Shown: positions 1-11,178, counted from the stretch's first letter. The stretch is 64,000 bases of DNA from Kitasatospora sp. CB01950 (GCF_001905465.1 NZ_LISX01000001.1:579974-643973), one strand, 5' to 3'. Program-made: numbers and translations. The notes: a model not told the origin generated them from the sequence alone.

Positions 1-604
1 GCGCGATCGCGCCCAGCGGCAGGTTGACGTAGAACGTCCAGCGCCAGTTCAGGTGGTCGGTGATGAAGCCGCCGATCAGCGGACCGCCGATGGTGGCCAG
101 CGCCATGACGGCGGCGAACATGCCCTGGTACTTGCCGCGGTCGCGGGGCAGCACCAGCGCACCCATGATCGACATCACGCCGACCATCAGACCGCCGGCG
201 CCCAGGCCCTGGACGGCGCGGAAGGCGATCAGCTGGGTCATGGTCTGCGCCATGCCGGACAGCGCCGAGCCGAGCAGGAAGATCGCGATCGAGACCAGGA
301 ACGAGCCCTTGCGGCCGTAGAGGTCGCCGACCTTGCCCCAGATCGGGGTGGAGGCGGCGGTGGCCAGGGTGTAGGCCGTGACCACCCAGGACATGTGCTC
401 GGCGCCGTTCAGCTCGCCGACGATGGTGGGCATCGCGGTGCCGACGATCAGGTTGTCGAGCATGGCGAGCAGCATGGTGATCACCAGGCCGATCATCACC
501 AGGCGCACCTCGCGGTGCGGCCGCTGCTCGAACTCGTCGGCGGGCTTGCCGAGATCGACGGACGGCCCGTCCTCCGGAACCGCCTCGGACTGTTGGGTTG
601 TCAT
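1..604 (-). CDS. DHA2-type MFS drug efflux transporter, 3' part missing
   Basis: The N-terminal ~201 residues of a 14-TM (EmrB/QacA, DHA2) proton-coupled efflux permease are present; the gene runs off the left edge of the window. After a hydrophilic start (MTTQQSEAVPEDG...) there are about five membrane spans. Motif A (GKVGDLYGRKGS) follows TM2, and the RAVQGLGAGG segment is typical of motif B in TM4. The start is the ATG at 604-602, preceded by a GGGAGAG-type ribosome site. It is transcribed divergently from a TetR gene, with a long inverted repeat between them, so it is very probably repressed by that TetR and induced by an exported compound. The substrate cannot be inferred. Confidence 0.93.
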   Translation of the reverse strand, partial: MTTQQSEAVPEDGPSVDLGKPADEFEQRPHREVRLVMIGLVITMLLAMLDNLIVGTAMPTIVGELNGAEHMSWVVTAYTLATAASTPIWGKVGDLYGRKGSFLVSIAIFLLGSALSGMAQTMTQLIAFRAVQGLGAGGLMVGVMSIMGALVLPRDRGKYQGMFAAVMALATIGGPLIGGFITDHLNWRWTFYVNLPLGAIA

Positions 605-654
605 GCGTCTCTCCCGGGGCGCAGGTGCCGCGGTGGTGTCCGCGACGGTACTTA

Positions 655-717
655 CTTGACGACCGGCTAGTTAATTGCCGTTCGGCACGGTAAGTTGTTA
701 CCTAGCCGGTCGTCAAG
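655..717. promoter_or_regulatory. Divergent promoter/operator between MFS and TetR genes
   Basis: Two perfect 16-nt arms, CTTGACGACCGGCTAG (655-670) and its reverse complement (702-717), flank a 31-nt spacer. Each arm carries a TTGACG hexamer pointing inward. On the minus strand the right arm reads TTGACG, 18 nt, TACCGT, a good vegetative promoter for the MFS gene. The geometry fits two TetR dimers, or one repressor overlapping both -35 regions, giving autoregulation plus efflux control. Promoter and operator assignment are inference; the repeat itself is seen directly. Confidence 0.75.
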
Positions 718-812
718 CCAGTTTCGAAGCAGCCCCTCTGGGCAGGGAGAATGCCAACAGAACCGGGCCTTGACACCCGTCCGCACCGCTTCAACGAGGC
801 AGGCCGCCAGCG

Positions 813-1424
813 ATGACCACCCCCCAGAGTCCCCGTAGCGACACCCGAGCGCGGATCATCGACGTGGCACTGGAGTTGTTCGCCGAGCACGGCTACGAGA
901 AGACCTCGCTGCGCGAGATCGCCGACCGCCTCGGCGTCACCAAGGCCGCCCTGTACTACCACTTCAAGACCAAGGACGACATCGTCCGCGGCATCGTCGA
1001 GAAGATGGCCGCCCCGCTGGACGACGCCATCGCGTTCGGCGAGGGCAAGGACTGGTCGCCGGAACTCCGCGACGAACTGCTCCGCCGGTTCGCCGCCGGC
1101 ATGGGCGAGCGGGCGCCGCTGCTGCGCTTCTTCCACGAGAACCAGCCCGCGCTGCGGGAGTCCGCGGCCGGGCTGGCGTTCAAGGAGCGGATGATCAAGA
1201 TGATCACCCTGCTGCACGGGCCCGAGCCGACCTTCCGCGACAAGCTGCGCGCCACCGTCGCGCTGACCTCCATGCACTCGGCGATGTTCCTGCTCAAGGC
1301 CGACCTGTGCGGGCCCGGGCGGGAGTCGGCCGACTCGGCGTCGGTCAGTGCGGACGAGGCGATGGAGGCGGCCCTGGAGGTCGCCCTGGAGGTCGCCGCA
1401 CACATCGAGCCGCCCGCGCACTGA
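813..1424 (+). CDS. TetR/AcrR family transcriptional regulator
   Basis: A 203-residue protein of normal TetR length. The N-terminal helix-turn-helix spans about residues 12-57 (ALELFAEHGYEKTSLREIA, then GVTKAALYYHFKTKDDI), the family's DNA-binding signature. The C-terminal helical half is the ligand and dimerisation domain and shows no recognisable ligand motif. The ATG at 813 follows a GAGGCAGG site. It is divergent from the drug-efflux gene, the classic arrangement for a local efflux repressor. The likely operator is the 16-nt inverted repeat at 655-717. Confidence 0.93.
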   Translation: MTTPQSPRSDTRARIIDVALELFAEHGYEKTSLREIADRLGVTKAALYYHFKTKDDIVRGIVEKMAAPLDDAIAFGEGKDWSPELRDELLRRFAAGMGERAPLLRFFHENQPALRESAAGLAFKERMIKMITLLHGPEPTFRDKLRATVALTSMHSAMFLLKADLCGPGRESADSASVSADEAMEAALEVALEVAAHIEPPAH

Positions 1425-1460
1425 CGCGCGGACGGCTCGGACGGGTCGGGGTGCGGCGGA

Positions 1461-2405
1461 TCAGAAGTTGTTCGCGCCGTGGCCCTTCAGGTAGCCGATC
1501 GGGTCGGTCACCTTCGCGTACTGGTTGGCGGTGCGGATCTCGAAGTGCAGGTGCGGCCCGGTCGAGTTGCCGGTGTTGCCGGACTTGCCGATCCGGTCGC
1601 CCGCGCTCACGTGCTGCCCGGCCTTCACCTCCAGCTGCGACAGGTGCGCGTACTGGGCGAAGCGGCCGTCGGACAGCTTCAGCACGATCTGGTTGCCGTA
1701 CGCGCCGGCCCAGCCGGACGAGACCACGGTCGAGTCGCCGACCGCCACCAGCGGGGTGCCCACGGCCACCGCGAAGTCGGTGCCGGTGTGGAAACCGGCC
1801 GCGTACGAGGCGTTGGTCTTGTGGTACGGGTTGCTGATCGGTGCGCCCGGGGCGGGCGAGGACCAGTCCGGCTTGACCGGAGCGGGGGCCGGGGCGGGCT
1901 CCGGAGCGGGGGCCGGAGCGGGCTCGGGCGCCGGGGCCGGCTGCTCGGCGGGCTGCTGCTCGGCGGCGGGCTGCTCGGCCGGCTGCGGCTGGTCCTGGTG
2001 CTCCTCGGCAGCGGGCTGCTCGGCCGGGTGCTCGTCGGCGGCGGGCTCGTGCGCGTCCGTCGGGTTCGTCAGCTGGTCCAGGTTGGCGGCGACCACGGCC
2101 AACGGCCCGGTGGTGTCCTCGGCGTGCGCCTCCGGGGCGGACAGCTGGAGCTCGCCCGGCTGGACGTCCGCCGTGGTGAACGGCGAGTCGCCCAGGGCGG
2201 CCGGAACGGTCTGCGCGGCGGCGGCGTGCCCGCCCGGGATCAGCATGGCGCCGAAGGCGACCACGGCGGCGCCGGTGGCGAGTGCCGTGGCGGGGCCGCG
2301 GCGGGCCGGGGCGACGGCGGAGGCGTCGGAACCGGTGACGGACTGGATGTGGCGGGTGCTGATCGCCTGGAGAATCCGGCGGCCGGTGGCGGGGAAAGAA
2401 CGCAT
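1461..2405 (-). CDS. Secreted M23 (LytM-type) peptidoglycan endopeptidase
   Basis: About 314 residues. A basic N-terminus and an Ala-rich hydrophobic stretch (residues ~40-65) form a secretion signal. A long low-complexity linker rich in Pro, Ala, Glu and Gln (EQPA and PAPEPAP repeats) probably spans the cell wall. The C-terminal M23 domain has the zinc-site pieces HTGTDF (first His and Asp) and GPHLHFEI (HxH), preceded by the GYGN-like segment AYGNQIVLKL. It should cleave stem peptides or cross-bridges in peptidoglycan. The frame stays open upstream to 2744, but that extension has no signal-peptide character. I chose ATG 2405, which starts MRSFPATGRR ahead of the signal. Confidence 0.88.
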   Translation of the reverse strand: MRSFPATGRRILQAISTRHIQSVTGSDASAVAPARRGPATALATGAAVVAFGAMLIPGGHAAAAQTVPAALGDSPFTTADVQPGELQLSAPEAHAEDTTGPLAVVAANLDQLTNPTDAHEPAADEHPAEQPAAEEHQDQPQPAEQPAAEQQPAEQPAPAPEPAPAPAPEPAPAPAPVKPDWSSPAPGAPISNPYHKTNASYAAGFHTGTDFAVAVGTPLVAVGDSTVVSSGWAGAYGNQIVLKLSDGRFAQYAHLSQLEVKAGQHVSAGDRIGKSGNTGNSTGPHLHFEIRTANQYAKVTDPIGYLKGHGANNF

Positions 2406-2743
2406 CGGGGTCGGTACCTCACGGACGGGGCCAGAGCGGGGCCGAGCCGGGGGGCTCGCCGAACTGGTGGGAACGACTCCGGTGTAAACGACTTCCCGGG
2501 CCGGGCCCAAAGGTGTGACGTACGACGGCGGGTAGTGGACGAAGCTCACGGAATAGCACCCCCGGGCATCGGACAGACCGGCACATCCCGGCTCAAACCT
2601 CCTACCGCGCGTCGTATGTCGTCGGAGGCCTGTGACCATCGCCACCGGGAAGCGGCCGGTTTGAGTCCGAACCGCCCCGGGTACAAACGGCCCTCGGATC
2701 GATCGGTCTTCCGATCCACCCGGCGGTTGGAGATGATCGGCCA
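2406..2743. other. Intergenic leader/promoter region of the M23 gene
   Basis: No gene is supported in these 338 bases, although one frame is open. It must hold the minus-strand promoter and leader of the M23 peptidase and the start of the plus-strand aldolase gene. Peptidase genes of this kind in Streptomyces can be preceded by c-di-AMP (ydaO) riboswitches; I looked for the conserved G-rich ydaO core and did not see a convincing one. GATGAT at 2732-2737 lies 6 nt before the aldolase start, which suggests a leaderless message. Confidence 0.4.
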
Positions 2744-3850
2744 ATGAACGCCATCTCGTTACAGGACCGCAGCTTCCTCGCCCGCCGCCGGGCCGACCGC
2801 CTGCTGTCCGGCGGCCGGCCGCAGACCGTCCGCGAAGCGCTCGCCGCCCTCGCCGCCCTCTCCGACGGCCCCTACCCGCTCGACGAGCCCACCGACATGT
2901 ACGGCAACCGCATCGTCCGCACCCTGGAACGCCGCACCGCCGACCTGCTCGGCAAGCCCGACGCCGCCTGGTTCCCGACCGGCACGATGGGCCAGCAGGC
3001 CGCCCTCAAGGTCTGGGCCGACACCCACGGGCCGGCCGTCGCGATGCACCCGCTCGCCCACACCGAGGTCCACGAACGCCGCGCCCACCAGGTGCTCAGC
3101 GGCCTGCACAGCGTCCCGCAGACCGCCGCCCCCCGGCAGCCCACCGTCGCGGAGCTCGCCGGCCTGGACGAGCCGTTCGACGTCCTGATGCTGGAACTCC
3201 CGCTGCGCGACGCCGGCTTCGTGCTGCCCAGCTGGGAGGAGCTGACCGCGCTGTACGACTTCGCCGCCGACCGCGGCGTGCCGGTCCACCTGGACGGCGC
3301 CCGGCTCTGGGAGTCCGCCCCGCACCTGGGCCGGAGCCTGCCGGAGATCTGCGCCCGCGCCGGATCGGTGTACGTCTCCTTCTACAAGTCGCTGGGCGGA
3401 CACAGCGGCGCCGTGGTCGCCGGCGATGAGGAGTTCGTCCGCCGGATCAAGCTCTGGCGGCACCGCTACGGCGGCAAGCTGTGGCAGCAGTGGCCCGCCG
3501 TGCTGTCCGCGCTGGCCGGCCTGGACACCGAGCTGCCCCGGCTGCCCGACTACGTGGCACACGCCAAGGTGGTCGCCGCCGCGCTCGCCGAGGCCCCGGG
3601 CGCCTGGATCAACCCGGCGCCGCCGCACACCCACCAGTTCCAGCTCTGGCTGCCCCACCCGGCCGAACGCCTGGCCGAGGCCGGCCTCCGGCAGGCCGAG
3701 GAACAGGGCGTGTCGCTGTTCGGCGGCTGGCGGGAGCCCGGCCCGCAGCCCGGCGTGGCGATGACCGAGGTGGCGGTGACCGCCGCCGCCCTGGAATGGA
3801 CGCCGAAGGAGATCACCGAGGCGATGGCCGGCTTCCTCGCCCTGCTCTGA
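2744..3850 (+). CDS. PLP-dependent threonine aldolase-like (beta-eliminating lyase) enzyme
   Basis: A 368-residue fold-type I PLP enzyme of the low-specificity L-threonine aldolase family, which splits L-threonine or allo-threonine to glycine and acetaldehyde. Lys215 in SFYKSLGGHSG is the expected Schiff-base lysine. HLDGARLW carries the Asp that pairs with the pyridine nitrogen and the following Arg. EPTDMYGN and FPTGTMGQ are family-like N-terminal motifs. No Shine-Dalgarno is visible; a GATGAT hexamer 6 nt before the ATG suggests a leaderless transcript. A strong hairpin follows the stop. The exact substrate is not determined. Confidence 0.87.
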   Translation: MNAISLQDRSFLARRRADRLLSGGRPQTVREALAALAALSDGPYPLDEPTDMYGNRIVRTLERRTADLLGKPDAAWFPTGTMGQQAALKVWADTHGPAVAMHPLAHTEVHERRAHQVLSGLHSVPQTAAPRQPTVAELAGLDEPFDVLMLELPLRDAGFVLPSWEELTALYDFAADRGVPVHLDGARLWESAPHLGRSLPEICARAGSVYVSFYKSLGGHSGAVVAGDEEFVRRIKLWRHRYGGKLWQQWPAVLSALAGLDTELPRLPDYVAHAKVVAAALAEAPGAWINPAPPHTHQFQLWLPHPAERLAEAGLRQAEEQGVSLFGGWREPGPQPGVAMTEVAVTAAALEWTPKEITEAMAGFLALL

Positions 3851-3866
3851 GCAGCCGGAGACGCCG

Positions 3867-3902
3867 AAGGGCCCCGACGGTTCGAAAACCGCCGGGGCCC
3901 TT
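3867..3902. terminator. Bidirectional hairpin terminator between convergent genes
   Basis: Arms AAGGGCCCCGACGGTT (3867-3882) and AACCGCCGGGGCCCTT (3887-3902) pair with a single mismatch around a short loop. It sits between the aldolase gene (plus) and the M6 protease gene (minus), so it can serve both. Confidence 0.85.
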
Positions 3903-3928
3903 CTGCTTCAGCTGTGCTCAGCCAAGCG

Positions 3929-6268
3929 TCACTTGGTGTGCTTGACCTGGATCAGAGCCTCGAGCTCGTTGTGCGACTGCCACAGCACCTCGATCTGGGT
4001 GCCGGTCTTGGCCACCTGGACGGAGCTGTACGGGTTCGATGCGTCCCAGTAGGTGTTCTTCTTGTCGTTGAAGACGGTCACCCCGCGCTCGCTGGGGATC
4101 TTGGTGAGCGCGTCGGCCTTGTGCAGCTGCAGGCCGGTGGTGCGGTCGAAGCGGAAGGTGGAGTCGTATGCCTGGAAGCGCGGACGCATCAGGGTGCCGT
4201 CGTTCCACTTCAGCGGGGCCGGGTGGGCGTCGATCGGGAGGATCAGGCCCTGGCCGGGGTGGTTGGCCACGTTGTTGTCCGACTGCGAGGAGTCCCACAG
4301 CCAGATCAGGATGCCGTTCTGGTTGGCGTAGTGCTCGACCCAGCCCGGACGGGCGGCGGAACCGAAGTTGTACGGGCCGGTCTTCAGCGTGGTGTCGAAG
4401 GACACGTACTGACGGTTCTCGACCAGGTAGTGCTGGTCGTAGTCCTTGTTGAACTTGCCGGAGATCCGGGAGAAGCCCGACGCGGTCCAGCCGTTGTCAC
4501 CGTTCTCGGCACCATCGGTGAAGATGGTCGCACCGTTCGCGGTCACCGCGATCTCGTCCAGGGCCAGGCCCTTCATGTGGACGCCCGGGTCGGTGGTGTT
4601 GTGGAAGCGGATCTTGATCGCCTTGCCGGCGTACGCGTCCAGCGAGAACGACAGGTCTCCCCAGCCGCCCGAGTTGCCGGTGATGGAGTTCTCCGTCAGC
4701 GCCTTGCCGTTGAAGGTGCCGGCCAGCGAGGACCAGTTCTTGCCGCCGTCGGTGGACACCTCGGCGTACGCGAAGTCGTAGTCCTCCTCCAGGTCGTACC
4801 AGGCCTTCGCGGTGAGCGAGGCCGAGGTCTTCCCGGTCAGGTCGACGTCACGGGTCAGGGTGACGTTCAGGTTGTCGGCGCTGCCGCTCCACCACTCGTT
4901 GGCACCCGCGAACGGGGTGTTGATCTCGGTGGTGACGGTCTTCGCCGGCAGGTCGACGATCAGACCCTGCTTGCGCTTGTTGTTGTACTCGGCCGGGCCG
5001 AGCAGGCTGACCGTGTTCTTGCCGGCCTTGGCGGTGTCGTAGTCCAGCCAGCCCAGCTTCAGCTTCGACCAGATGTCCAGGTCGTTCGGCATGTCGCCGA
5101 TCTCGTTGCGGCCCTCGCCCAGCCAGGAGCCCGAGGACATCAGGGACCAGAAACCGACCGAGTTGTCGATGCCCTGGCCGCTGGTGTCGTACAGGTCCGG
5201 CAGGCCCAGGTCGTGGCCGTACTCGTGGGCGAACACGCCCAGGCCGCCGTTCTCCGGCTGCATGGTGTAGTCGCCGACCCACAGGCCGGTGTCGCCGATC
5301 GGGGTGCCGCCGAGCTTGTTGTTCTCCGGACCGGTCTTGCCGGCCTGGTTGGCGTACACGTACGAGCGGTGCGCCCACAGGGCGTCGGTGCCCTGGACGC
5401 CGCCGCCGGCCGACTGGTCCTCACCGGCGTGGACGATCTGGAAGTGGTCCAGGTAGCCGTCCGGCTCGTTGAAGTTGCCGTTGCCGTTGTAGTCGTAACG
5501 GTCCCACTGGTCGTACTGCGCCAGGTTGGCCTTGATGTCCGCGTCGGTGCGGCCCTTGGCCTTCTGGTCGGCGACCCAGGCGTTGATGCCGTCGCGGATC
5601 AGGTCCTGCGCGTTGGCGCAGACGTGCTGGCCGCAGTAGTCCGAGCCGTAGCGGGCCTCGTTCCACGGAACTCGCACCCAGTCGGTGACCAGACCGTCGA
5701 CCGAGTAGCGGCCCGAGGACTGCTTCTCGTAGTAGGTCTTCAGCGACGGCCGGTTGGCCGCGAAGTACAGGTCCTGGTAGTGCGCCTGGTTGTAGTCCGC
5801 CTGCCACGCCGTGGAGTTGTTCTTGGTGCGGTCCGGAGAGGCGATCTGGTTGTGCGCCGGGCCGGGGGTGCCGCCGTACTTCACCTTGCCGTCGGCGGTC
5901 TTGGTGGTGTTGTCGACCTGGTCGCCGAAGTCCACCAGGATGGTGAAGATCCGGTCGGTGCGCTCACGCGACAGCTCGACGTACTTGTCGCGGCCCAGCT
6001 TGACCGAGCTGCCGTTGCCGTGCTTCTCGACCTTCGCGGTGCCGTTGACCAGCTGCTCTATCGCGGCCTTCTGCTCAGCCTGCACCTTGTCGGTGAGCGG
6101 GCTCTGCAGCTCGCGGGGCACGCTGTCGTTCTGGTTGGCGTCGGCCGGGTCCTTCACGACCGGCGTCACCGGAGCGGCGGTAGCCGTACCCGGCAGCATG
6201 CCGACGCCGAGCGCGGCCGACACCGCGATGGCGGCGGAGGCCGCGGCGACCTTCTTGGTCATCTTCAA
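3929..6268 (-). CDS. Secreted M6-family metalloprotease (immune inhibitor A type)
   Basis: About 779 residues. A short basic N-terminus (KMTKKV) and a hydrophobic Ala-rich segment ending TATAAP form a signal peptide. The zinc motif HEYGHDLGLPD (about residues 348-358) is the HExxHxxGxxD signature of the InhA/M6 family. The acidic GNFNEPDGYLDH segment is typical of the calcium-binding part. Beta-sandwich regions, including a DGAENGDNGW stretch resembling an MAM-like fold, fill the C-terminal half. It should be an exported protease acting on extracellular protein. TTG at 6268 sits about 10 nt after GGAGG, whereas the ATG at 6262 sits about 16 nt after it, so I prefer the TTG. Upstream frame extension to 6415 is unlikely. 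Confidence 0.9.
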   Translation of the reverse strand: MKMTKKVAAASAAIAVSAALGVGMLPGTATAAPVTPVVKDPADANQNDSVPRELQSPLTDKVQAEQKAAIEQLVNGTAKVEKHGNGSSVKLGRDKYVELSRERTDRIFTILVDFGDQVDNTTKTADGKVKYGGTPGPAHNQIASPDRTKNNSTAWQADYNQAHYQDLYFAANRPSLKTYYEKQSSGRYSVDGLVTDWVRVPWNEARYGSDYCGQHVCANAQDLIRDGINAWVADQKAKGRTDADIKANLAQYDQWDRYDYNGNGNFNEPDGYLDHFQIVHAGEDQSAGGGVQGTDALWAHRSYVYANQAGKTGPENNKLGGTPIGDTGLWVGDYTMQPENGGLGVFAHEYGHDLGLPDLYDTSGQGIDNSVGFWSLMSSGSWLGEGRNEIGDMPNDLDIWSKLKLGWLDYDTAKAGKNTVSLLGPAEYNNKRKQGLIVDLPAKTVTTEINTPFAGANEWWSGSADNLNVTLTRDVDLTGKTSASLTAKAWYDLEEDYDFAYAEVSTDGGKNWSSLAGTFNGKALTENSITGNSGGWGDLSFSLDAYAGKAIKIRFHNTTDPGVHMKGLALDEIAVTANGATIFTDGAENGDNGWTASGFSRISGKFNKDYDQHYLVENRQYVSFDTTLKTGPYNFGSAARPGWVEHYANQNGILIWLWDSSQSDNNVANHPGQGLILPIDAHPAPLKWNDGTLMRPRFQAYDSTFRFDRTTGLQLHKADALTKIPSERGVTVFNDKKNTYWDASNPYSSVQVAKTGTQIEVLWQSHNELEALIQVKHTK

Positions 6269-6575
6269 CGTGGGACGTCCTCCCCTTACCGGCGTGGCGG
6301 ATGGCCGGGCCGGTGAACCAATGCAAGACAGGTGGACGACATTTGACCCAAGGTCCGGTAAAAAAGAAAGACCTTGACCCTGGCATGGCCACGACGCTAT
6401 GCTCCGCCAACTCACATCATCTGACGATCCGTCAATCTACCTACGGTGCCTGTGATTACCGGGTCGGTCGCACTCGCACCGCACCCGATCCCACCCGTTC
6501 GGTCCCGCCCCGCCCCGCATTCACAGCGCACGGAAACCTAAACAGTTTTTCAACTGAAAAACCCGGGTGCCGAAA
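6269..6575. promoter_or_regulatory. Upstream region of the M6 protease gene
   Basis: About 300 bases without a credible gene. It is AT-richer than its surroundings and holds small palindromes: TGACGATCCGTCA (6422-6434), and an AT-rich 8-bp stem GTTTTTCA / TGAAAAAC (6545-6562) with a 2-nt loop. These are candidate operators or promoter-associated elements for the secreted protease, transcribed leftward. Function is inference. Confidence 0.4.
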
Positions 6576-6615
6576 AGCCGCCGCCCCCGACCTGAACAGG
6601 TCGGGGGCGGCGGCT
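6576..6615 (-). terminator. Rho-independent terminator of clpC
   Basis: An 18-bp perfect stem (6576-6593 with 6598-6615) with a GAAC tetraloop follows the clpC stop codon. Read on the minus strand it is followed by TTTTC, as expected for an intrinsic terminator. Confidence 0.9.
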
Positions 6616-6636
6616 GGAACGCGCTTTGTGGCGCTA

Positions 6637-9156
<2,520 letters not shown>

Positions 9157-9730
9157 CGTTAATCGCTCCTCAGAGCGGTCGGTCAGTTCGGGGGCCGTCC
9201 CCGCCCTGTCCTTCCGCATGCTAGTCCCGCTCAGCGGCGCGGCTACGGAACTCCCGCCGGAGCGGGAGAAACCTGCTGCGCGACCAGCCGACACCTTTCC
9301 CAACCTGATGCTGGGAGACGGTGTTCCCAGCGGCGGGCCCGATGCACCGGATACCGCTACGCCAACGGCGAACACGGTCCGGTGGAACCGGTGGACCGGC
9401 CCCGCGCAGTGCTCCGGCCGGGCTCCTGAGACCCCGTCCACCTGCATTCATACCCGGTCGGGCGGCGGGATTCGCGCGGTTTCCGGGGGGTGCTTGTTCG
9501 CCTGGCGAGAAGTCGGCCGAGCGGGCACCCGAAGTGACGCACCGTCAACTCGGTCGTGCGAGGCGTACCGCCGTGCCGGTGGCGGCCGTGAGCGCGCCGC
9601 TCACTCCAGCCTTGCACAGGTCCTGACCGGTCCGCCGCTGGTCGCGGGGCCGGTCGCGGGGCCGCCGGGCCGGATGCCCGACCTGTCGGGCCGGCTCGGC
9701 CGGGGCCCCGAACTGCGACTGCCGTGAAGG
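9157..9730. other. Intergenic region between lsr2 and clpC
   Basis: About 570 bases with no supported gene; the open frames on both strands look like GC-driven shadows. It should contain the clpC promoter: TAGCAT, reading leftward near 9222-9227, is a candidate -10 without a good -35. I searched for a ClgR-type box and found none I could defend. A small hairpin GCCCGAC / GTCGGGC at 9676-9691 lies just downstream of lsr2 and may terminate it. Confidence 0.4.
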
Positions 9731-10087
9731 TCAGGAGACGTTGGCCTTCTCGTACGCCTCACGCACGTTGCCGGGGACACGGCCGCGGTCGTTGACCGGG
9801 TAGCCGTTCTCCTTCGCCCAGACGCGGATCTTGGCGGTGTCGGCCTGTCCGGTCGAGGAGGCGGAGCGACCGGCGCCCCGGGTGCCGCCGCGACGCGGGG
9901 CGGTCAGCCGACCGCTCTGCTTGCGACCCTTCTCGACGTACGGGGCCAGCATGCCGCGAAGCTTCTCCGCGTTGTCGCTCTTCAGGTCGATCTCATAGGC
10001 CACGCCGTCAAGAGCGAACGTCACCGTCTCGTCTGCGGAGCCGCCATCGAGATCGTCTTCCAGAATGACCTGAACCCTCTGTGCCAC
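9731..10087 (-). CDS. lsr2: Lsr2-family nucleoid-associated protein
   Basis: 118 residues, the normal Lsr2 length. The N-terminal dimerisation domain starts AQRVQVILEDDLDGG and includes the family's VTFALDGVAYEIDL strand. The C-terminal DNA-binding domain contains NDRGRVPGNV, whose RGR loop inserts into the AT-rich minor groove. Lsr2 is an H-NS-like xenogeneic silencer that represses AT-rich acquired genes and specialised-metabolite clusters in Streptomyces. GTG at 10087 follows GGAAAGGGAAG; the in-frame upstream extension has no family similarity. Confidence 0.96.
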   Translation of the reverse strand: MAQRVQVILEDDLDGGSADETVTFALDGVAYEIDLKSDNAEKLRGMLAPYVEKGRKQSGRLTAPRRGGTRGAGRSASSTGQADTAKIRVWAKENGYPVNDRGRVPGNVREAYEKANVS

Positions 10088-10191
10088 GGGCTTCCCTTTC
10101 CGCGATAACGGTCCATTGCCTAGTGAAAGGAAAGCGCCTTTTCCCGGAAAACACAAACCCCTGTGCCGCCCGTCGTGCCCGGAGAGCCGGA

Positions 10192-10719
10192 TCAGAGGTG
10201 CAGCAGCATGCGCGAGTTGCCCAGTGTGTTCGGCTTCACGCGCTCCAGGTCGAGGAACTCGGCGACGCCTTCGTCGTACGAGCGCAGGAGTTCTTCATAG
10301 ACTTCTGTGGCCACGACTGCCGGGTCTGCCGTACGATCGTCGTTTTCGCCGATCTCGACGAAGCCGTGTTTCGAGAAGAACGGCACCTCGAACGTCAGGC
10401 AGAAAATCCGACGGACGCCGAGCCAGCGGGCCGTCTCCAGCAGCTTGTCCAGCAGCTGGTGGCCGATGCCGAGGCCTTTGCAGACCGGATCGACCGCGAG
10501 GGTGCGGACCTCGGCGAGGTCCTCCCACATCACGTGCAGTGCGCCGCAGGCCACCACGCGGCCGTCCTCGTCGCGTTCGGCGACCCAGAACTCCTGGACG
10601 GATTCGAACAGAGTGACGGTCGGCTTGTCGAGCAGAATGCCGCTGCGGGAGTACGTGTCGATGAGCCGGCGAACGGCGCGCACGTCGGTGGTCCGCGCAC
10701 GGCGGATGGTGACCTCCAT
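10192..10719 (-). CDS. argA: GNAT amino-acid N-acetyltransferase (Rv2747-type ArgA)
   Basis: 175 residues, one GNAT domain. VRTLAVDPVCKGLGIGHQLLDKLL is motif A, with the acetyl-CoA pyrophosphate loop, and FFSKHGFVEIGE is the usual GNAT C-terminal signature. Overall it matches the short stand-alone actinobacterial N-acetylglutamate synthase class, which makes the first intermediate of arginine synthesis. It lies 11 nt downstream of a BlaI-type regulator on the same strand and is probably cotranscribed with it. No other arginine genes are nearby, so the role rests on family resemblance. Confidence 0.8.
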   Translation of the reverse strand: MEVTIRRARTTDVRAVRRLIDTYSRSGILLDKPTVTLFESVQEFWVAERDEDGRVVACGALHVMWEDLAEVRTLAVDPVCKGLGIGHQLLDKLLETARWLGVRRIFCLTFEVPFFSKHGFVEIGENDDRTADPAVVATEVYEELLRSYDEGVAEFLDLERVKPNTLGNSRMLLHL

Positions 10720-10730
10720 GCCTGGGAACG

Positions 10731-11123
10731 TTATCGTGCCTCGGACGGGCGGGTCTCCTCGGTATCGACGCCGGCCACTCGCAGAGCGTCGCGCAGCGAC
10801 TCGCGCTGTTCCGGAGACATCATCCCGAAGAAGTGCACCAGGGCCGCGGCCGGATTGTCGCTCGTCGCCCAGGCATCGTTCATCAGCGCGGCGGTGTAAG
10901 CCTCGCGCGAGGAGACCGGCTCATATCGGTATGCGCGCCCGGCGCGCTCCCGGCGCACCCAGCCCTTTCGATAGAGCTTGTCGAGCACCGTCATCACAGT
11001 CGTGTACGCGATTTCACGTTCCGAACGCAGATCCTGCAGAACCTCTCGAACGGTGACCGGGCGGTTCCACTGCCACACCCGGGTCATGATGTCGTTCTCG
11101 AGTTCTCCGAGTTGCCGCACCAT
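10731..11123 (-). CDS. BlaI/MecI/CopY-family transcriptional repressor
   Basis: About 130 residues from ATG 11123 (a TTG at 11165 in the same frame is an alternative). The winged-helix region reads LGELENDIMTRVWQW...VTVREVLQDL...AYTTVMTVLDKLYRKGWV, the standard BlaI/PenI DNA-binding fold, followed by a helical dimerisation tail. There is no Shine-Dalgarno; TATCCT ends 10 nt before ATG 11123, so a leaderless message is possible. Classical BlaI proteins are cleaved after signalling from an M56 sensor protease, but no BlaR-like gene is beside it. It heads a two-gene unit with the acetyltransferase. Confidence 0.88.
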   Translation of the reverse strand: MVRQLGELENDIMTRVWQWNRPVTVREVLQDLRSEREIAYTTVMTVLDKLYRKGWVRRERAGRAYRYEPVSSREAYTAALMNDAWATSDNPAAALVHFFGMMSPEQRESLRDALRVAGVDTEETRPSEAR

Positions 11124-11178
11124 AGTGCGGCCCAGGATAGGACCGAATCGGACAAAGGGCGGCAAATGGCAAAGAGAT

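Noticed and set aside
53-670. Plus-strand open frames over the MFS gene
   Set aside because: They are antisense to a clear transporter, have no ribosome site or recognisable domain, and show the Gly/Ala/Arg-rich composition of GC shadows.
2406-2744. N-terminal extension of the M23 peptidase to 2744, and a c-di-AMP riboswitch in the same leader
   Set aside because: The extension has no signal-like or domain character. The G-rich conserved core of the ydaO riboswitch is not visible.
9157-9730. A ClgR operator upstream of clpC
   Set aside because: Several CGCC/GCG-like pairs occur, but none with the right spacing.
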